DNA from: Meconema thalassinum | Lineage: Eukaryota; Arthropoda; Insecta; Orthoptera; Tettigoniidae | Direction: 5' to 3' | Length of the DNA stretch: 64,000 nucleotides | Assembly (NCBI GenBank): GCA_946902985.2 | Contig: OX336394.1 | Span: 276,087,046 to 276,151,045, forward strand | Shown here: positions 32,418 to 42,588 of the stretch, piece after piece | How the letters are laid out: every line of letters begins with the position of its first letter | Numbering within the stretch: position 1 is the stretch's first letter | The notes under the pieces: model-generated | Seen by the model: only the letters and a program-made list of their open reading frames with translations | Told to the model about the DNA's origin: nothing | The model's database searches: none | Position numbers and translations under genes: made by a program

Positions 32418-34565
32418 CTACCATATTTCCAGGCCTTTGCTCGAAACTTCGTCCCGCGAATGTCTTCTACTATTTTGCTGTTTCGGCTTGTCGGCTGATT
32501 CCTTCTGCTGCCGTAATAAGCTTCCCGCCCCCTCTCCTTGGTGATTATCCGGGCTCTGTCTATTCGCCATTGCACGCCCCCACTTCTCTTTCTCCATCTC
32601 CTCGGCGTTTAACTGATCTAAATACTTCTGCGATTCGACGTACCGCTCATCCCAATTGTTGCGATAATCTCCCCGATTTTCTTGGCGATAGTTCCTCGTG
32701 TTATCCCACCGGCCATCTCCATTCCTTTGGTAAGGTCTTCCCTGCCTTTGGTTTCCCCTCCAATTGGTGTATTCCCGCTGGTACGTCCATTGATTTTGCT
32801 GGTTTCGATTGTTTTGGTTATAGTTATCTCGGCGATTCTGAAAATTTCAATTATTCTGGTTGAATTGATTTCGGCCATCATAGTCTTGCCGTCTCGGTGT
32901 AAACTGCGTTCCCGTGGATTGGGTTTTTATTTGGTTCCCCTGGTTGTGACTAGTTTGGTGTCCCTGAACCACTTCTGCCGTGTTGACACATTCCATGTTT
33001 CTCCTCCCTGTCTGTGGACTAACCATGCTTGTCTCGTCTAAATGGCGGAGTAACTCTTCAGCCTGCACTGCGGTCTTAATGTGTCCGGCTACTAACAGCT
33101 GTTGAATGTTCATAGGAAGTTGTTTCCCGATGGTTAGAACCATGTTTTGTTCTCTAGGGGGGTCGTCAAAATCGCGGAATTTAACCAGCTGTTGGCTAAA
33201 GAATTCTGAAAATCTAGTCGGATGCGTGCTGTGATATTTTCTAGTGTACAGATCCATTCTTAATCCCTGCTGCAAAGAAGGACTCCAGAACTTCTTTAAG
33301 AACGCTTCTCTGAATTGTGCCATGTCTGTGAATGTATATTTAAAGCTCAAGAACCAGATTAAGCTTGGGCCTTCTAAAAATTTCTCCACGAGTCGCAACT
33401 GTTTTGCGGGACTGATATGTTGATCATTAAAATAGTAATCCAACTGACGTAAAAAAGCTTTGGGAGTGGTTCCTGTGTGCTCCCTGAATTTATCGGGTTT
33501 GAAATCATTCCCCCTAATGACCTGAATTACTTGGGCGGGTGCCAAGTCTGGTTGCGGTGTGGATGTCTCTCCCCTGTACTGTTGGAATGCGTTGCTCGTT
33601 AATTTAGGACTTTGACCTCGGCTGTTATCCTCAGCCAACTTCAAGCCCACCGGACTTCCAATGCTTCCCTGCTTGCCTACTGTATTTTCTGTCGAAATTA
33701 ATGTTGCATTCTCTAATGATCTGATTTCATTTTTAATTATCAGATCTGTTTGTTCTTGGAGTTTGGATTTCATGTTTTCCTCCAAAGCCTGTACTCTCGA
33801 ATTGTATTCACCTAAGCGCTTTAAAATTGTCAGCCTGTCTTCCTTCGTTTCGTTGACCTGCTGCTCCCAATCTCTTCGGATCCGGCTCTTCATACTGCTA
33901 AATTTTTCTTCGTTCCTTTCCTGACTCTTCTCCAGCTGTTCCCCTATTTCTTGAATCTGCTGCTGTGTTTTGACTAACTGTTCTCCGACCTCTTCTCTTA
34001 TAACCTGCTGGATTTTAATTAATTGGTCTTCCAGATTATCCCGATTTTTATTGAGCTGTTCTCCTACCTCTTCTCTTATGACCTGCTGGGTTTTAGTTAA
34101 TTGGTCCTCTAAGTTTTCACGCAAGTGTATACGTTCTGTTTCGGTTTTGATCTCAAGTTTTTCGATTTCCTTTATTAATTCAAGTACGTTGCTGTCTACT
34201 GAATTAATCTGTTGCTGTAATTTGTCCTGTGTGCTCTTTATTCCGGCTGTGTTGTTGACGCATGCTGCCTCGATTTGCTTTAATTTATCGGCCACCATTT
34301 CGTCAAATTGTATAAGTTTATTGTCAAATTTCGACTCCAACTTTTTAATTTCACCTAATTGTTTGGCGTTATTCTCCGCGACCTCATCTGCCAGTTTCTC
34401 TACTTCCCTAACACTTTGATTTACGTCATGAGTGATCTTTCCTAATTGCTCTGTTTGTACTGTTTGTGTTATCGCCTGTTCTGATAATTTATGATTCAAT
34501 TCGTTAAATTGTTTATCAGTATCCAATTTCTGGACCTGTAATTGGACCGTAATGTTACCGCTCAT
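32418..34565 (-). pseudogene. gag of giant-LTR element 2 (coiled coil, gypsy-like capsid, Asn/Arg-rich tail)
   Basis: The ATG at 34565 opens 572 codons to a TGA at 32847-32849. The same frame stays open past it to TAG at 32418-32420, so one stop interrupts about 715 codons. The N-terminal half is a long coiled coil with repeated QQVIREEVGEQL-type segments (about residues 135-225). The middle (350-510) has gypsy-type capsid features: FLRQLDYYF, FREAFLKKFW and FSEFFSQQLVKFR. The tail after the TGA is rich in Asn, Gln and Arg (NRRDNYNQNN), a likely nucleic-acid-binding segment in place of zinc knuckles. It aligns by eye with the gag at 40818-42588. Gag would package the element RNA. Confidence 0.8.
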
Positions 34566-34879
34566 GTCTTGTAATTGTTTTCACTATTCTCACATAATTC
34601 GTATAATTGTTTGTCACTGTCTAACTTCTGAGCCAGTAATTGGACCGTAATGTCATTTAACTGTTTATCATTATGCTCCCGTAATTCATATAATTGTTTG
34701 TCACTGTGCTCACTTATTTCCTCCTTCATGTTCTTTAACTGTTTATCATTATGCTCGCTCTGAATTTTAAACTGTTCTTCCGTTTTCGCGGACATCTGCA
34801 CTAACTGTTTTTCCGTTTTCGCGGACATCTGTTCTAACAATCCCTTGATTTCTTCAACACTCGCCATTGCACAATACAC
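34562..34879 (-). pseudogene. N-terminal gag piece of giant-LTR element 2, out of frame
   Basis: 105 codons, opened by an ATG at 34879 (a second Met six codons in), built from repeats such as KQLYELREHNDKQLND and MSAKTEKQLVQ, clearly coiled-coil. The piece runs into TGA at 34562-34564, overlapping the ATG of the next frame by 4 bp. Because the repeat style continues in the next frame, the break is probably an indel in one original gag, though an ATGA overlap could allow reinitiation. Confidence 0.6.
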
Positions 34880-35415
34880 AAATATAACCAGAGAAAAACA
34901 GGGTCATGCACCGAGATTTCAGTCATACACACGCATACATGTCATAATATTTAAATATTACTGATTCTAATTTAATAAAAATTTCAGTAATCAAAATTTA
35001 CTGAATAAATTACTCTTATTTCCAAACAACAAAATAACTCCCTAGTGATCTGCTTTTAAATTCCTAACCAACAGAATTTACAAACAACACTAATCAACCG
35101 AAGTAAATTAGATGTACAAATATAAAGCAACACCTTCCTGCTTTGACTGAGTTCAATAATATGCAAATTTTCTAATTTTAATGCCGGGCGCCAGAACAAG
35201 TTTATAACAAATACAATATCAAATTCTAACCTTGTTCAATATTTCTAACTTTAGGAACTCAGTGATTTTACTAATGCACATGGCGGTACAACATCGCCTC
35301 AATTTACTGAATTTACTTTGCCCGCTTGACCTGGCATCATTTCTCAACGAAATAAATATGAGATCAGCGAAGCAACAACAACAACAGTCCCACTTGGGCA
35401 GCCATTTTTGTTTTA
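34880..35415 (-). other. Leader of giant-LTR element 2
   Basis: AT-rich 5' leader between the LTR and gag. On the minus strand TGGCGCCCGGCATT occurs about 220 nt from the LTR (35180-35193), a PBS-like motif. TGGCTGCCCAAGTGGG lies only about 10 nt from the LTR and is the better-placed candidate. Confidence 0.5.
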
Positions 35416-38321
35416 TGAACCCTTGCAAAGAAGCTTATGAGACTCAGTTTCGGGGGGTGTAACAGTCCATATCGTAAGTTGTTGTTAAAGCGCTTCATTA
35501 ACATGCAGGGTAACATATAACAAAATAACATGCAGGAAAAAGTGAAGCCAGGGTTATAACAAATGAATTTAATAACAAATCAGCTATTTACAAATAAGAA
35601 TTAACAAAACAAAACTCCCCTAATGACTCCCACTGAATAAATTAAATTTTGCCAAAACTAGGCCAAATCTCAGGAGAGATTATAATACGGACCAAGTGTC
35701 CCGAGAAAAATCAACAATAATGACAATGTATGTGCGAGTGCCGTTCTACATGCTTCACGATGAGTACAATTGAATGCATGATTCGTCATCATCCGGAATA
35801 AACTTTCAGAAGACGAATCCGCATTACTTAGAGCTAGACAGACGCGGGGAACAACTATACAACACTTAAAACTAAACCGACACTTCCTATACTTAAAATA
35901 AACAACACAATAATTTCCGCATGAAATTGGAATCAAAACTGCCGTAGCAAAACATTACTGCCTAAAAATTAGAACTTCACACACAAATCAACACAAGTAA
36001 GTTAACACGTGACCAACAAAAGAAATACACATATGACCGCCGTCATTTTTACAAGTATACAACCACTACACCACACGGGCGACACACACAAAATTACATG
36101 AACTGAGTCATAAACAACATTACTAGGCTCAAAGCCAACATTTACATTATTAACACAATATTCCATCCATACGACATGCAATAATCCGTCACAAACATGG
36201 CGAACTCCCCAATTAATTATGGTTCAAAATAACCATCACAAAGAACAGGTTTGCTAAATGAAAGCTTAAAGGGGCCAGTCGGAAAATAGGACTGCCTAAC
36301 AAAATAAGTCACCAGGCAAGACGGGCGATTCGTGGAAATCTGCATATCTGTCAACCCACGTGTCAAAATAACCTCGACCTCCCAAGGCACGGGATCCAGT
36401 CTCGAAGAAGCGTGCCCCAAAGCACAAAAATACGTGTGTGTGTGAAAACAAAAATATATCTCAGCATTTCCCCTAGGAAATCCAAGAATCAGCATATGGA
36501 CAAGGAACAGCGGTCTCCTCAGAGCACCCTGCCTTTCCATTAAAAAAATAATAATAATACAACAACAACAAAAATATGAGGGCGGTAGGACCTCTACCCC
36601 TCTTCACGTAGAATCAAACACACACCTGACTCAATAACACACACAGAATCACACGTATGGGTTTGACAGACCCTGAAATAAAATGACATAAATATTCCAC
36701 CTGCTGGCGCCTCCGTTCGATGCCAGTGACTAATAAACCTGAAACGGACTCAAAAAAATCAAAAAAAAAATAGAACTAAGGTGTTCTACAATTACGTCTT
36801 AATTGGTTGCGCTTGGGCAACCCTAATATGAATAATAACCTGTTCAGCAAACATCTTACAGTAATTACCTCCCATTCCTATCAACAAAATATGAACTTTA
36901 ATAAAGCACCACTTATCGAATGTAACGGGTTTCGCATTCGCATGGATAAAATCACGCACACGCGCCGTGTACATTAAATATGACTCCAAAGAAAATAAAT
37001 ACACAATAAACAACTTTGGCCACGCGCCAACTTACATTTAAAACATTTAGTGTCGGTACAAGAAAAACACTCTAAAACAAAAAAAAGACTAAAATGAACT
37101 ATTTACAAAGTTCCCCCCCGCCAATCTAACTACATATTGATTAATCAATTTTTGTACATCACCGTATCAGCTTGCAGAACATAAGACTTGCATCTCGGCT
37201 CATTTCCCTACGGGAAAATTAGCACTCCATCGTTGTCTTCGTAGAAGCGTCGGACATCACTCCAGCTCCTGACCACATGTCGGACATCTTGGTGTAGTCT
37301 CTTTGGAAGAAAAGTTCAATGTTATTATATTTTGACCTGGCTATAATCGCTTGTGAGTTACTAAATTCGCCCACGAATTGTCCTATGCGATTAATCAACG
37401 AAGACTTTCCCTAGCTCTCGTTTACACACGCACAATACAACACTTGAAATAATACAATAAAAATTTACATGAAATGTACACTTCAAACCCATCGTCACTG
37501 GTTTGACAATACGAGTTTTAAATCTGCCTGTGTCGCTGTCGTTATCTCGCTCGGTAATCTCTACTGCTCTTGGACCTTCGCTCGCTGAGCGCTAATTGGA
37601 ATGTTACTCAAGTCTTGCCCCTAAGAGCTGAAAATAGTTGTCTTCAAGATAATATTAGAGTACTTAAAATCGCCACGCAACTGGCGTGAAGTTAGCTCAC
37701 CAGAGCTCAAAACGAAAAGACTTCAAATAATATCAGAGGTTTAAAAATCGCTACACGAACTGGCGTGAAGTTAGCTCACCAGAGCTCAAAACAGATAGAC
37801 CTCGAATAGCGTCTCGTCGATCAATTTATTGGAAACTGACAGAGTGAGGAGGAGTGGGGTGGAATAAGAAAATTTTTCTAGAGTTTTCATCTCACACACA
37901 CGGGACTAGTGTCAATCTTCATCATTTAATTCAAACGTCTCAGCGCACTCATGCGGAGATAATTCGGATAGGCAGTTCTTTAGATAATCAATTCCGCGCG
38001 CTTTTTACCAGTGACGCCACCCATCGCGTGGTTTAGGCTTGGTCTCTCCTGATTGGGTGATTCAATCGTAGGTCGGTTGCAAGAAACTCGTGACCATCCC
38101 TTTATGACTTCAATTCTGGTGCATGTTGTTACACAATTTGGCCTTGAACTCAGCTTACCCGGCCGTTTTCAAGAATAGCTACCAAGCTCGGTTTCTGTGG
38201 CAATCATTGCAACACGATAACTTGCCTTCATCTCTGTCACCATCCATAAGTACTGCCTGGGCTGCAGTAATAATAATAATAAATCATGAATACTTATTTA
38301 TCGCAGATTAATAAGGGTTCA
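35416..38321 (-). repeat. 5' LTR of giant-LTR element 2
   Basis: Copy of 29042-31950 with a few substitutions and 1-2 base indels. It includes the same 79-bp duplication (about 37628-37795). Confidence 0.88.
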
Positions 38322-38989
38322 ATAAGAAGCAATATTTCAGTGTTGCTAAGTAACCTATATGATCGCTTTTCAGTCCGTCAAGACGAGTGTACGGTACCCA
38401 AATTGATTAGGTGGGCAGTGACAATTTATCTCCTAATGCCTGAAATAAAAATAGGCTACATGAATCGTTGTATGAGAAGCGTTTTATTAAATGTATAAAT
38501 AATTATTGTATTATGAATTACACAGGGAAATTAATTGTTACTCCTCGCCCAAATTAATTGGGTGTATTCGTGTTGATCGCCTGGGAAGTCAGACTGTTCA
38601 AATAACAAGTAGGAGTCCACGCCGCACGACCTGCTTTGGATGAGACAGTGCGGCTACATAGCGGCGAGCAAGAGGGGTAATAATCTCAAACAACAACTTC
38701 GTTTGCGGCAAGGCCTTCGGAATTGCATTTCGGACCTTCGACCCGATTGCGTGGAAATGTAGTTTTTTTTTTTTAAAATTCTAGGCAATGCTGACACCAT
38801 CACATGGTTATGAAAGCCGGACGTCCCCGGAAATGGAAAATATCTTACAGCTATAAATACATTATGTGACTTATTGAATAGGTTAAAACGGGTTATTATA
38901 GATAATTTTCCGTAGAATTCAATTAGACCATCAGTTGAATTTTTACCAATTATTATATTCATTTGGGCCCCATTAAAAAAAAAAAAAAC
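38322..38989. other. Unassigned interval between giant-LTR element 2 and the satellite
   Basis: No coding region was recognised. AATAAAAATAGGCTACATGAA at about 38443 echoes the Helentron-like end, but has no array beside it. A T-run (38763-38774) and an A-run (38976-38989) flank a short unique stretch. Confidence 0.4.
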
Positions 38990-39212
38990 ATTTAATAACA
39001 TCAAAACGTTGAGAGATATGAAAATATGATACGGGGTAGAAAGTTGCTAATCGCTGAGATCTTACACCTGTAGATTTAACTTTTTTCGATAGGATCGACG
39101 GTTTCCGAGATATAACGATTCGAAAAAAAAAGGAATGAAATTCACGGCTCCAAAAAAAGAAAATGGTGAGAGATATCAAAAAATCACAAGTGTTAAAAAA
39201 GTTGCTAATCAC
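38990..39212 (+). repeat. ~320-bp satellite, left remnant
   Basis: AAAGTTGCTAATCGCTGAGA, CTTACACCTGTAGATTTAAC and GATATAACGATTCG match units at 55359-57735. The gypsy element inserted into this array; the last four bases, TCAC (39209-39212), are the TSD. Confidence 0.85.
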
Positions 39213-40704
39213 TGTAACGTGTTTTTCGAGGGGTTTTTATGCAACTGGCATAAGTCAGTAGGAAGCCATTCTATATTTATTTACGCGGCAAATTGTTCAG
39301 CCAAGAGAATTTTTCATGTTAATTTATTATTATTATTAATTTATTATAATAATTATTAAGGTATTTTCGGAGCATTTTATAAAAATTATTAGCATTCAGA
39401 TAGGTTTTCTATGTCTTAGGAAACGCTATCAAGCAAATTATTACGAACGACAATATCATAGAAAATTATGTGATTGCGGAATTTTACGGAGTTTTCGTCA
39501 GTTAGGGTATATCGAGAGACGTGACTCACTGGGAATTCAAGTACACGCTTAATCTTGTCGGAAAGCATGACGCAATCCTGGGTCGCAGCGTCCAGGAAAG
39601 GCGAATAGTTGGAACGGAAATCGACTTCATCATCGCCGCGCCGAGTGTAATGAACTAGAGGAGGGGAAGTAGCGGGGTGCAGCCAATCAGTGGAGACCAC
39701 GTAAGCTGAAGTCGGATGAAGAGTGGGGATGCGACGGGTGCATATATCGTTCAGTGTTCCGTGGAACGAAGACTATCAGTGTAGAACTTGCGGAGTGTGG
39801 TTGCACGCGGGAGTCGCTCCGATGTTCCGTGGAACGAGGACAATCTAGATAGAATTTAACGAGTACGGTTGTACGCGGGAATCGCTCCGATGTTCCGTGG
39901 ATTGGAGGACTAACTTTTGTAAAACTTAACCAGTGCGGTTGTACGAGTGTTTGGGTCCGAGGTACGGACCATAGAATTATCTAATCTACCAGAATCTCAT
40001 CAAATATCGACGAAGATGTCGACGTCCAGGAGACTGTGGGAAGCCCACAGCATCATTCAGTACGAGGGAAAGGCTTCGGCTATTTCCAGTGGTAAGCGCG
40101 AATGACGCAGAAATACGCAATCTCTCATTTCTCTTGGTTTTATATTTCATATTTCAGTAACTTCATAGCTTGGGAATAAGAGTAAAATCAATAATTTATC
40201 AGACTCCGTTTTCACGTAATTTTCTATCGGTAATATTCAAATCACAACGCTCCAATTTAAATTTTATACTTATTATTATTATTAATTTTGCTATACTTGA
40301 TTTATATAATAAATTCATTTCTTTTACAATGGAATCTTTGCTTTCAGTAGGTAGCATTAGATACAGACCAATTCCTTCTCCTGATACAATTGTTTGTTGG
40401 GTTATTGATCAAATCATACCACGATCTGAGTGAATAGAGTCTTGAATGTGTTCTGCCAGAGCTAGACGTTGTTAAATACAAATTTAGATTTCACCATTGC
40501 GTTGAGGTCTTGGCGCCCATTAAAACAACATAGCTTAGGCAAAGGTAAACAGTTACATTTTTCTCCCAACAGTTAGGGCCAGCAAAACTGCTACATTTGT
40601 CGCTACCAACATAGGGCTAGCAAAACTGCTACAATTGTACGCTCAACGTGGAGCAAAGTAAATACCGTTTCACTTGTCATCCCAGCCTAAGCAAAACTGC
40701 TACA
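39213..40704 (+). repeat. 5' LTR of the gypsy element
   Basis: 1492 bp, TG...CA, matching 51482-55358 outside the hAT insertion. Near the right end, CTGCTACA followed by TTGT and CAACRTRGGG-like motifs repeats (40590, 40628, 40697), so the LTR edge contains reiterated PBS-like units. The TGGCGCCCAT motif is at 40511. Confidence 0.9.
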
Positions 40705-40817
40705 ATTGTCGCCGACAACTTGGGGCTGAAAACCTAATAACATTTGTGGAAGGAGAAGGGTATATATTTCTGTGCCTGTATTTTGGGGGTTATTTGTCTT
40801 TATCAGTGTATATCATT
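40705..40817 (+). promoter_or_regulatory. PBS region and leader of the gypsy element
   Basis: The LTR end is followed by ATTGTCGCCGACAACTTGGG (40705-40724). This is the expected PBS position, but the usual TGG start is not at the first base, so the primer tRNA is uncertain. The frame that starts inside the LTR at 40674 is not used as the start, because the better gag ATG is at 40818. Confidence 0.45.
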
Positions 40818-41639
40818 ATGGGGGATGAGAAAGAAAGACAGATGAGGTTACGTAGTGGTCATCAACTGGAGAGTGATGATACGAGCAGTATGTCGAGTGA
40901 TGGTAGTACCGGGGTAGCGGAGGTAAATCCCGATACTGAAACAGGGAGTGTAGGCGGCCAACCAGAATTAAAATCTTTACTTCTCGAGTTCATGTATCAG
41001 AACAAAGTTAGTAGTGATGCCTTAAATGCAAAATTAGAACAAAACAGTAGGGAAAATAAAGAAAGTACAGAAGCTTTAAATAAAAAATTAGAACAGAATA
41101 ATGCAAAATTAGATAAGAACAACAAGGAAATTAGTGTGAAAATGGAGCAGATTAGAGGAGAAATCAGAGGAGTAATGGAAGAGAAGGTTAAAGTGATCAT
41201 TGCAGATGTAGACAAGAAATTAGGAAAAGTACAGGAGGAGTTGGAAATTAGAATCAGTACACAGGCTGAAAATTTAAAAGAACTAGTGCAACTGGAAACA
41301 CAGCAGGTCAAAAAGCAATTGGGGGGAGAAATTGACAAAATTCAGGTAGCTACTGAAGAGGTTAAGGAACAGCTGGGGGGGGGTAGAATTGAGAAAGTCC
41401 ACTCACAAATAGTTGCAGAAGTAAATGATTTAAGAGAGAGTAATAAAGAGAGCATTAGCAAGATTGAGGAGAAACAAGCAAAGCTATATGATAAAGTAGA
41501 AGAATCAGAAGGAAACATTAAATTAACAGTAAACAGTATTGAGAGGAAGGCTGAGGAGAAAATCGCAGAATTAGAGTTAAAATTAAAAGCTAGGATCAGG
41601 CAAGAAAATAGTCAGAATAGGCCAGTTTTTTTTGAATAG
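40818..41639 (+). CDS. gypsy gag, N-terminal coiled-coil part
   Basis: Start chosen at the ATG 40818 (MGDEKERQMRLRSGH), because the upstream ATG 40674 lies in the LTR. The product is acidic at first, then a long coiled coil with repeated segments such as LNAKLEQNSRENKESTEALN and LNKKLEQNNAKLDKNN. The frame ends at a TAG at 41637-41639, six codons after an 8-T run (41626-41633). The capsid-like part continues in the +1-shifted frame from 41632, so an indel in the T-run has probably split one gag. The layout matches the gag of the giant-LTR element at 32418-34565. Confidence 0.8.
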   Translation: MGDEKERQMRLRSGHQLESDDTSSMSSDGSTGVAEVNPDTETGSVGGQPELKSLLLEFMYQNKVSSDALNAKLEQNSRENKESTEALNKKLEQNNAKLDKNNKEISVKMEQIRGEIRGVMEEKVKVIIADVDKKLGKVQEELEIRISTQAENLKELVQLETQQVKKQLGGEIDKIQVATEEVKEQLGGGRIEKVHSQIVAEVNDLRESNKESISKIEEKQAKLYDKVEESEGNIKLTVNSIERKAEEKIAELELKLKARIRQENSQNRPVFFE

Positions 41640-42588
41640 CACACACAGGGAGGTAGAACTGGGTAAGTTCAGCAATCGACAGGGGTGCCCAATGGAGTTC
41701 ATGGACACTATAGAAAATAAATTCGGGGAGAGGTTGGAAAATGGTAGTATTGAGTGGTGCCAGGTAGTTGAAATTTTAGAACAAGTGTTTGTGGGGGAAA
41801 CGAGGAATTGGTTTGCTGTCTACAAAGACAAGTTTACTGATATTAATGACTTTAAAATGAAATTCTGTGAAAAGTTCTGGAATGAGGTTATTCAGTCGCA
41901 GCATCGTGAGGGAGTAGTGTGTGGTAAATATAACCCTAAAGGAAGCTCCACCATGACCGAATACTTTTTAGGGCAGGTATTAGTGTGTAAATATCTGGAT
42001 GGCTTGAAGGAGGAAAGTGATGTGGTGAGATTGCTACTTAGGCACTTTCCCTATAGGATCAAGGAGGCTGCTTGTATCCAGAATGTAAAGACTATATCAC
42101 AAGTAGAAAATTTGTTAAGCACATTTGATGCACTAGGGAGAGGGGGTTATGAGGACAATTTCAATAGGAACCAGGGTAATAATAATAATAGACCTAATGA
42201 AGCCAGGCATCAAGGAGTTCAAGGGAATGGTGGCGAAGGGGCCAACGCTCAAAATAGAAATAATAATAATCAGCTAAATCAGAACAGAGGAAATGGCTAT
42301 GGTAATCAGTATCAAGGAAGGAACAATGATTTCAGGGGAAATCAAGGGAGGAACAATGATTACAGGGGAAATCAAGGGAGAAACAATGATTTCAGGGGAA
42401 ATCAAGGGAGAAATTATAATGACAATAATTACAACCAGAATAGGGGTCAAGGAAGAGGACAGCCTAGTGGTAGTAATATACAGCCAAACAATGACAACAC
42501 AGCCCAGAACAACCAGACCAGTTTAGTAGTTAGTAGTACTACGGCCAGCTGTAGCGGTTCTTTAAACGCGAACCAGCCTGCGAAGTAA
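41632..42588 (+). CDS. gypsy gag, capsid-like and Asn/Gly-rich nucleic-acid-binding part
   Basis: Capsid-like core with FMDTIENKF, FKMKFCEKFWNEVIQ, MTEYFLGQVLVCKYL and LLLRHFPYRIKEA, followed by a tail with four tandem copies of a ten-residue unit like RNNDFRGNQG (DNA unit 30 bp, 42319-42420). The tail has no CCHC knuckle; the Arg/Gly/Asn repeats probably bind RNA. The frame ends at TAA 42586-42588. Before that, a slippery heptamer (42561-42567) offers a -1 shift into the protease-RT frame. Confidence 0.85.
   Translation: MNSTHREVELGKFSNRQGCPMEFMDTIENKFGERLENGSIEWCQVVEILEQVFVGETRNWFAVYKDKFTDINDFKMKFCEKFWNEVIQSQHREGVVCGKYNPKGSSTMTEYFLGQVLVCKYLDGLKEESDVVRLLLRHFPYRIKEAACIQNVKTISQVENLLSTFDALGRGGYEDNFNRNQGNNNNRPNEARHQGVQGNGGEGANAQNRNNNNQLNQNRGNGYGNQYQGRNNDFRGNQGRNNDYRGNQGRNNDFRGNQGRNYNDNNYNQNRGQGRGQPSGSNIQPNNDNTAQNNQTSLVVSSTTASCSGSLNANQPAK
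42319..42420 (+). repeat. 30-bp in-frame tandem repeat in gag
   Basis: Four units of about AGGAACAATGATTTCAGGGG plus AAATCAAGGG, encoding the RNND(F/Y)RGNQG repeats. Units are nearly identical at DNA level, indicating recent expansion. Confidence 0.85.
42561..42567 (+). promoter_or_regulatory. -1 ribosomal frameshift heptamer T TTA AAC
   Basis: In the gag frame the bases read T TTA AAC, the X XXY YYZ form of a programmed -1 frameshift site. A -1 slip moves reading to the frame beginning CGC at 42567. That frame is closed by TAG at 42552-42554 just upstream and open downstream through protease and RT. The gag stop follows 18 nt after the heptamer. This is where gag must connect to pol. Confidence 0.7.

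Larger units (their letters stand above)
29042..38321 (-). mobile_element. Giant-LTR (LARD-like) retrotransposon 2, gag only
   Basis: Two direct repeats, 29042-31950 (2909 bp) and 35416-38321 (2906 bp), each begin TGAACCCTT and end AAGGGTTCA, a 9-bp inverted end obeying TG...CA. The interior (31951-35415, 3465 bp) has a gag on the minus strand and no pol. Flanks are ATAG on the left and ATAA on the right, an imperfect 4-bp TSD. The LTRs differ by only a handful of bases. It is a second element of the same design as 9574-21549 but with unrelated LTR sequence. Its gag resembles that of the gypsy element at 39213, which suggests that family may supply its enzymes; this is inference. Confidence 0.85.

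Noticed and set aside
38440..38465. Fifth Helentron-like copy at AATAAAAATAGGCTAC
   Set aside because: Only the short end motif matches; no array, hairpin or opposite end is nearby.
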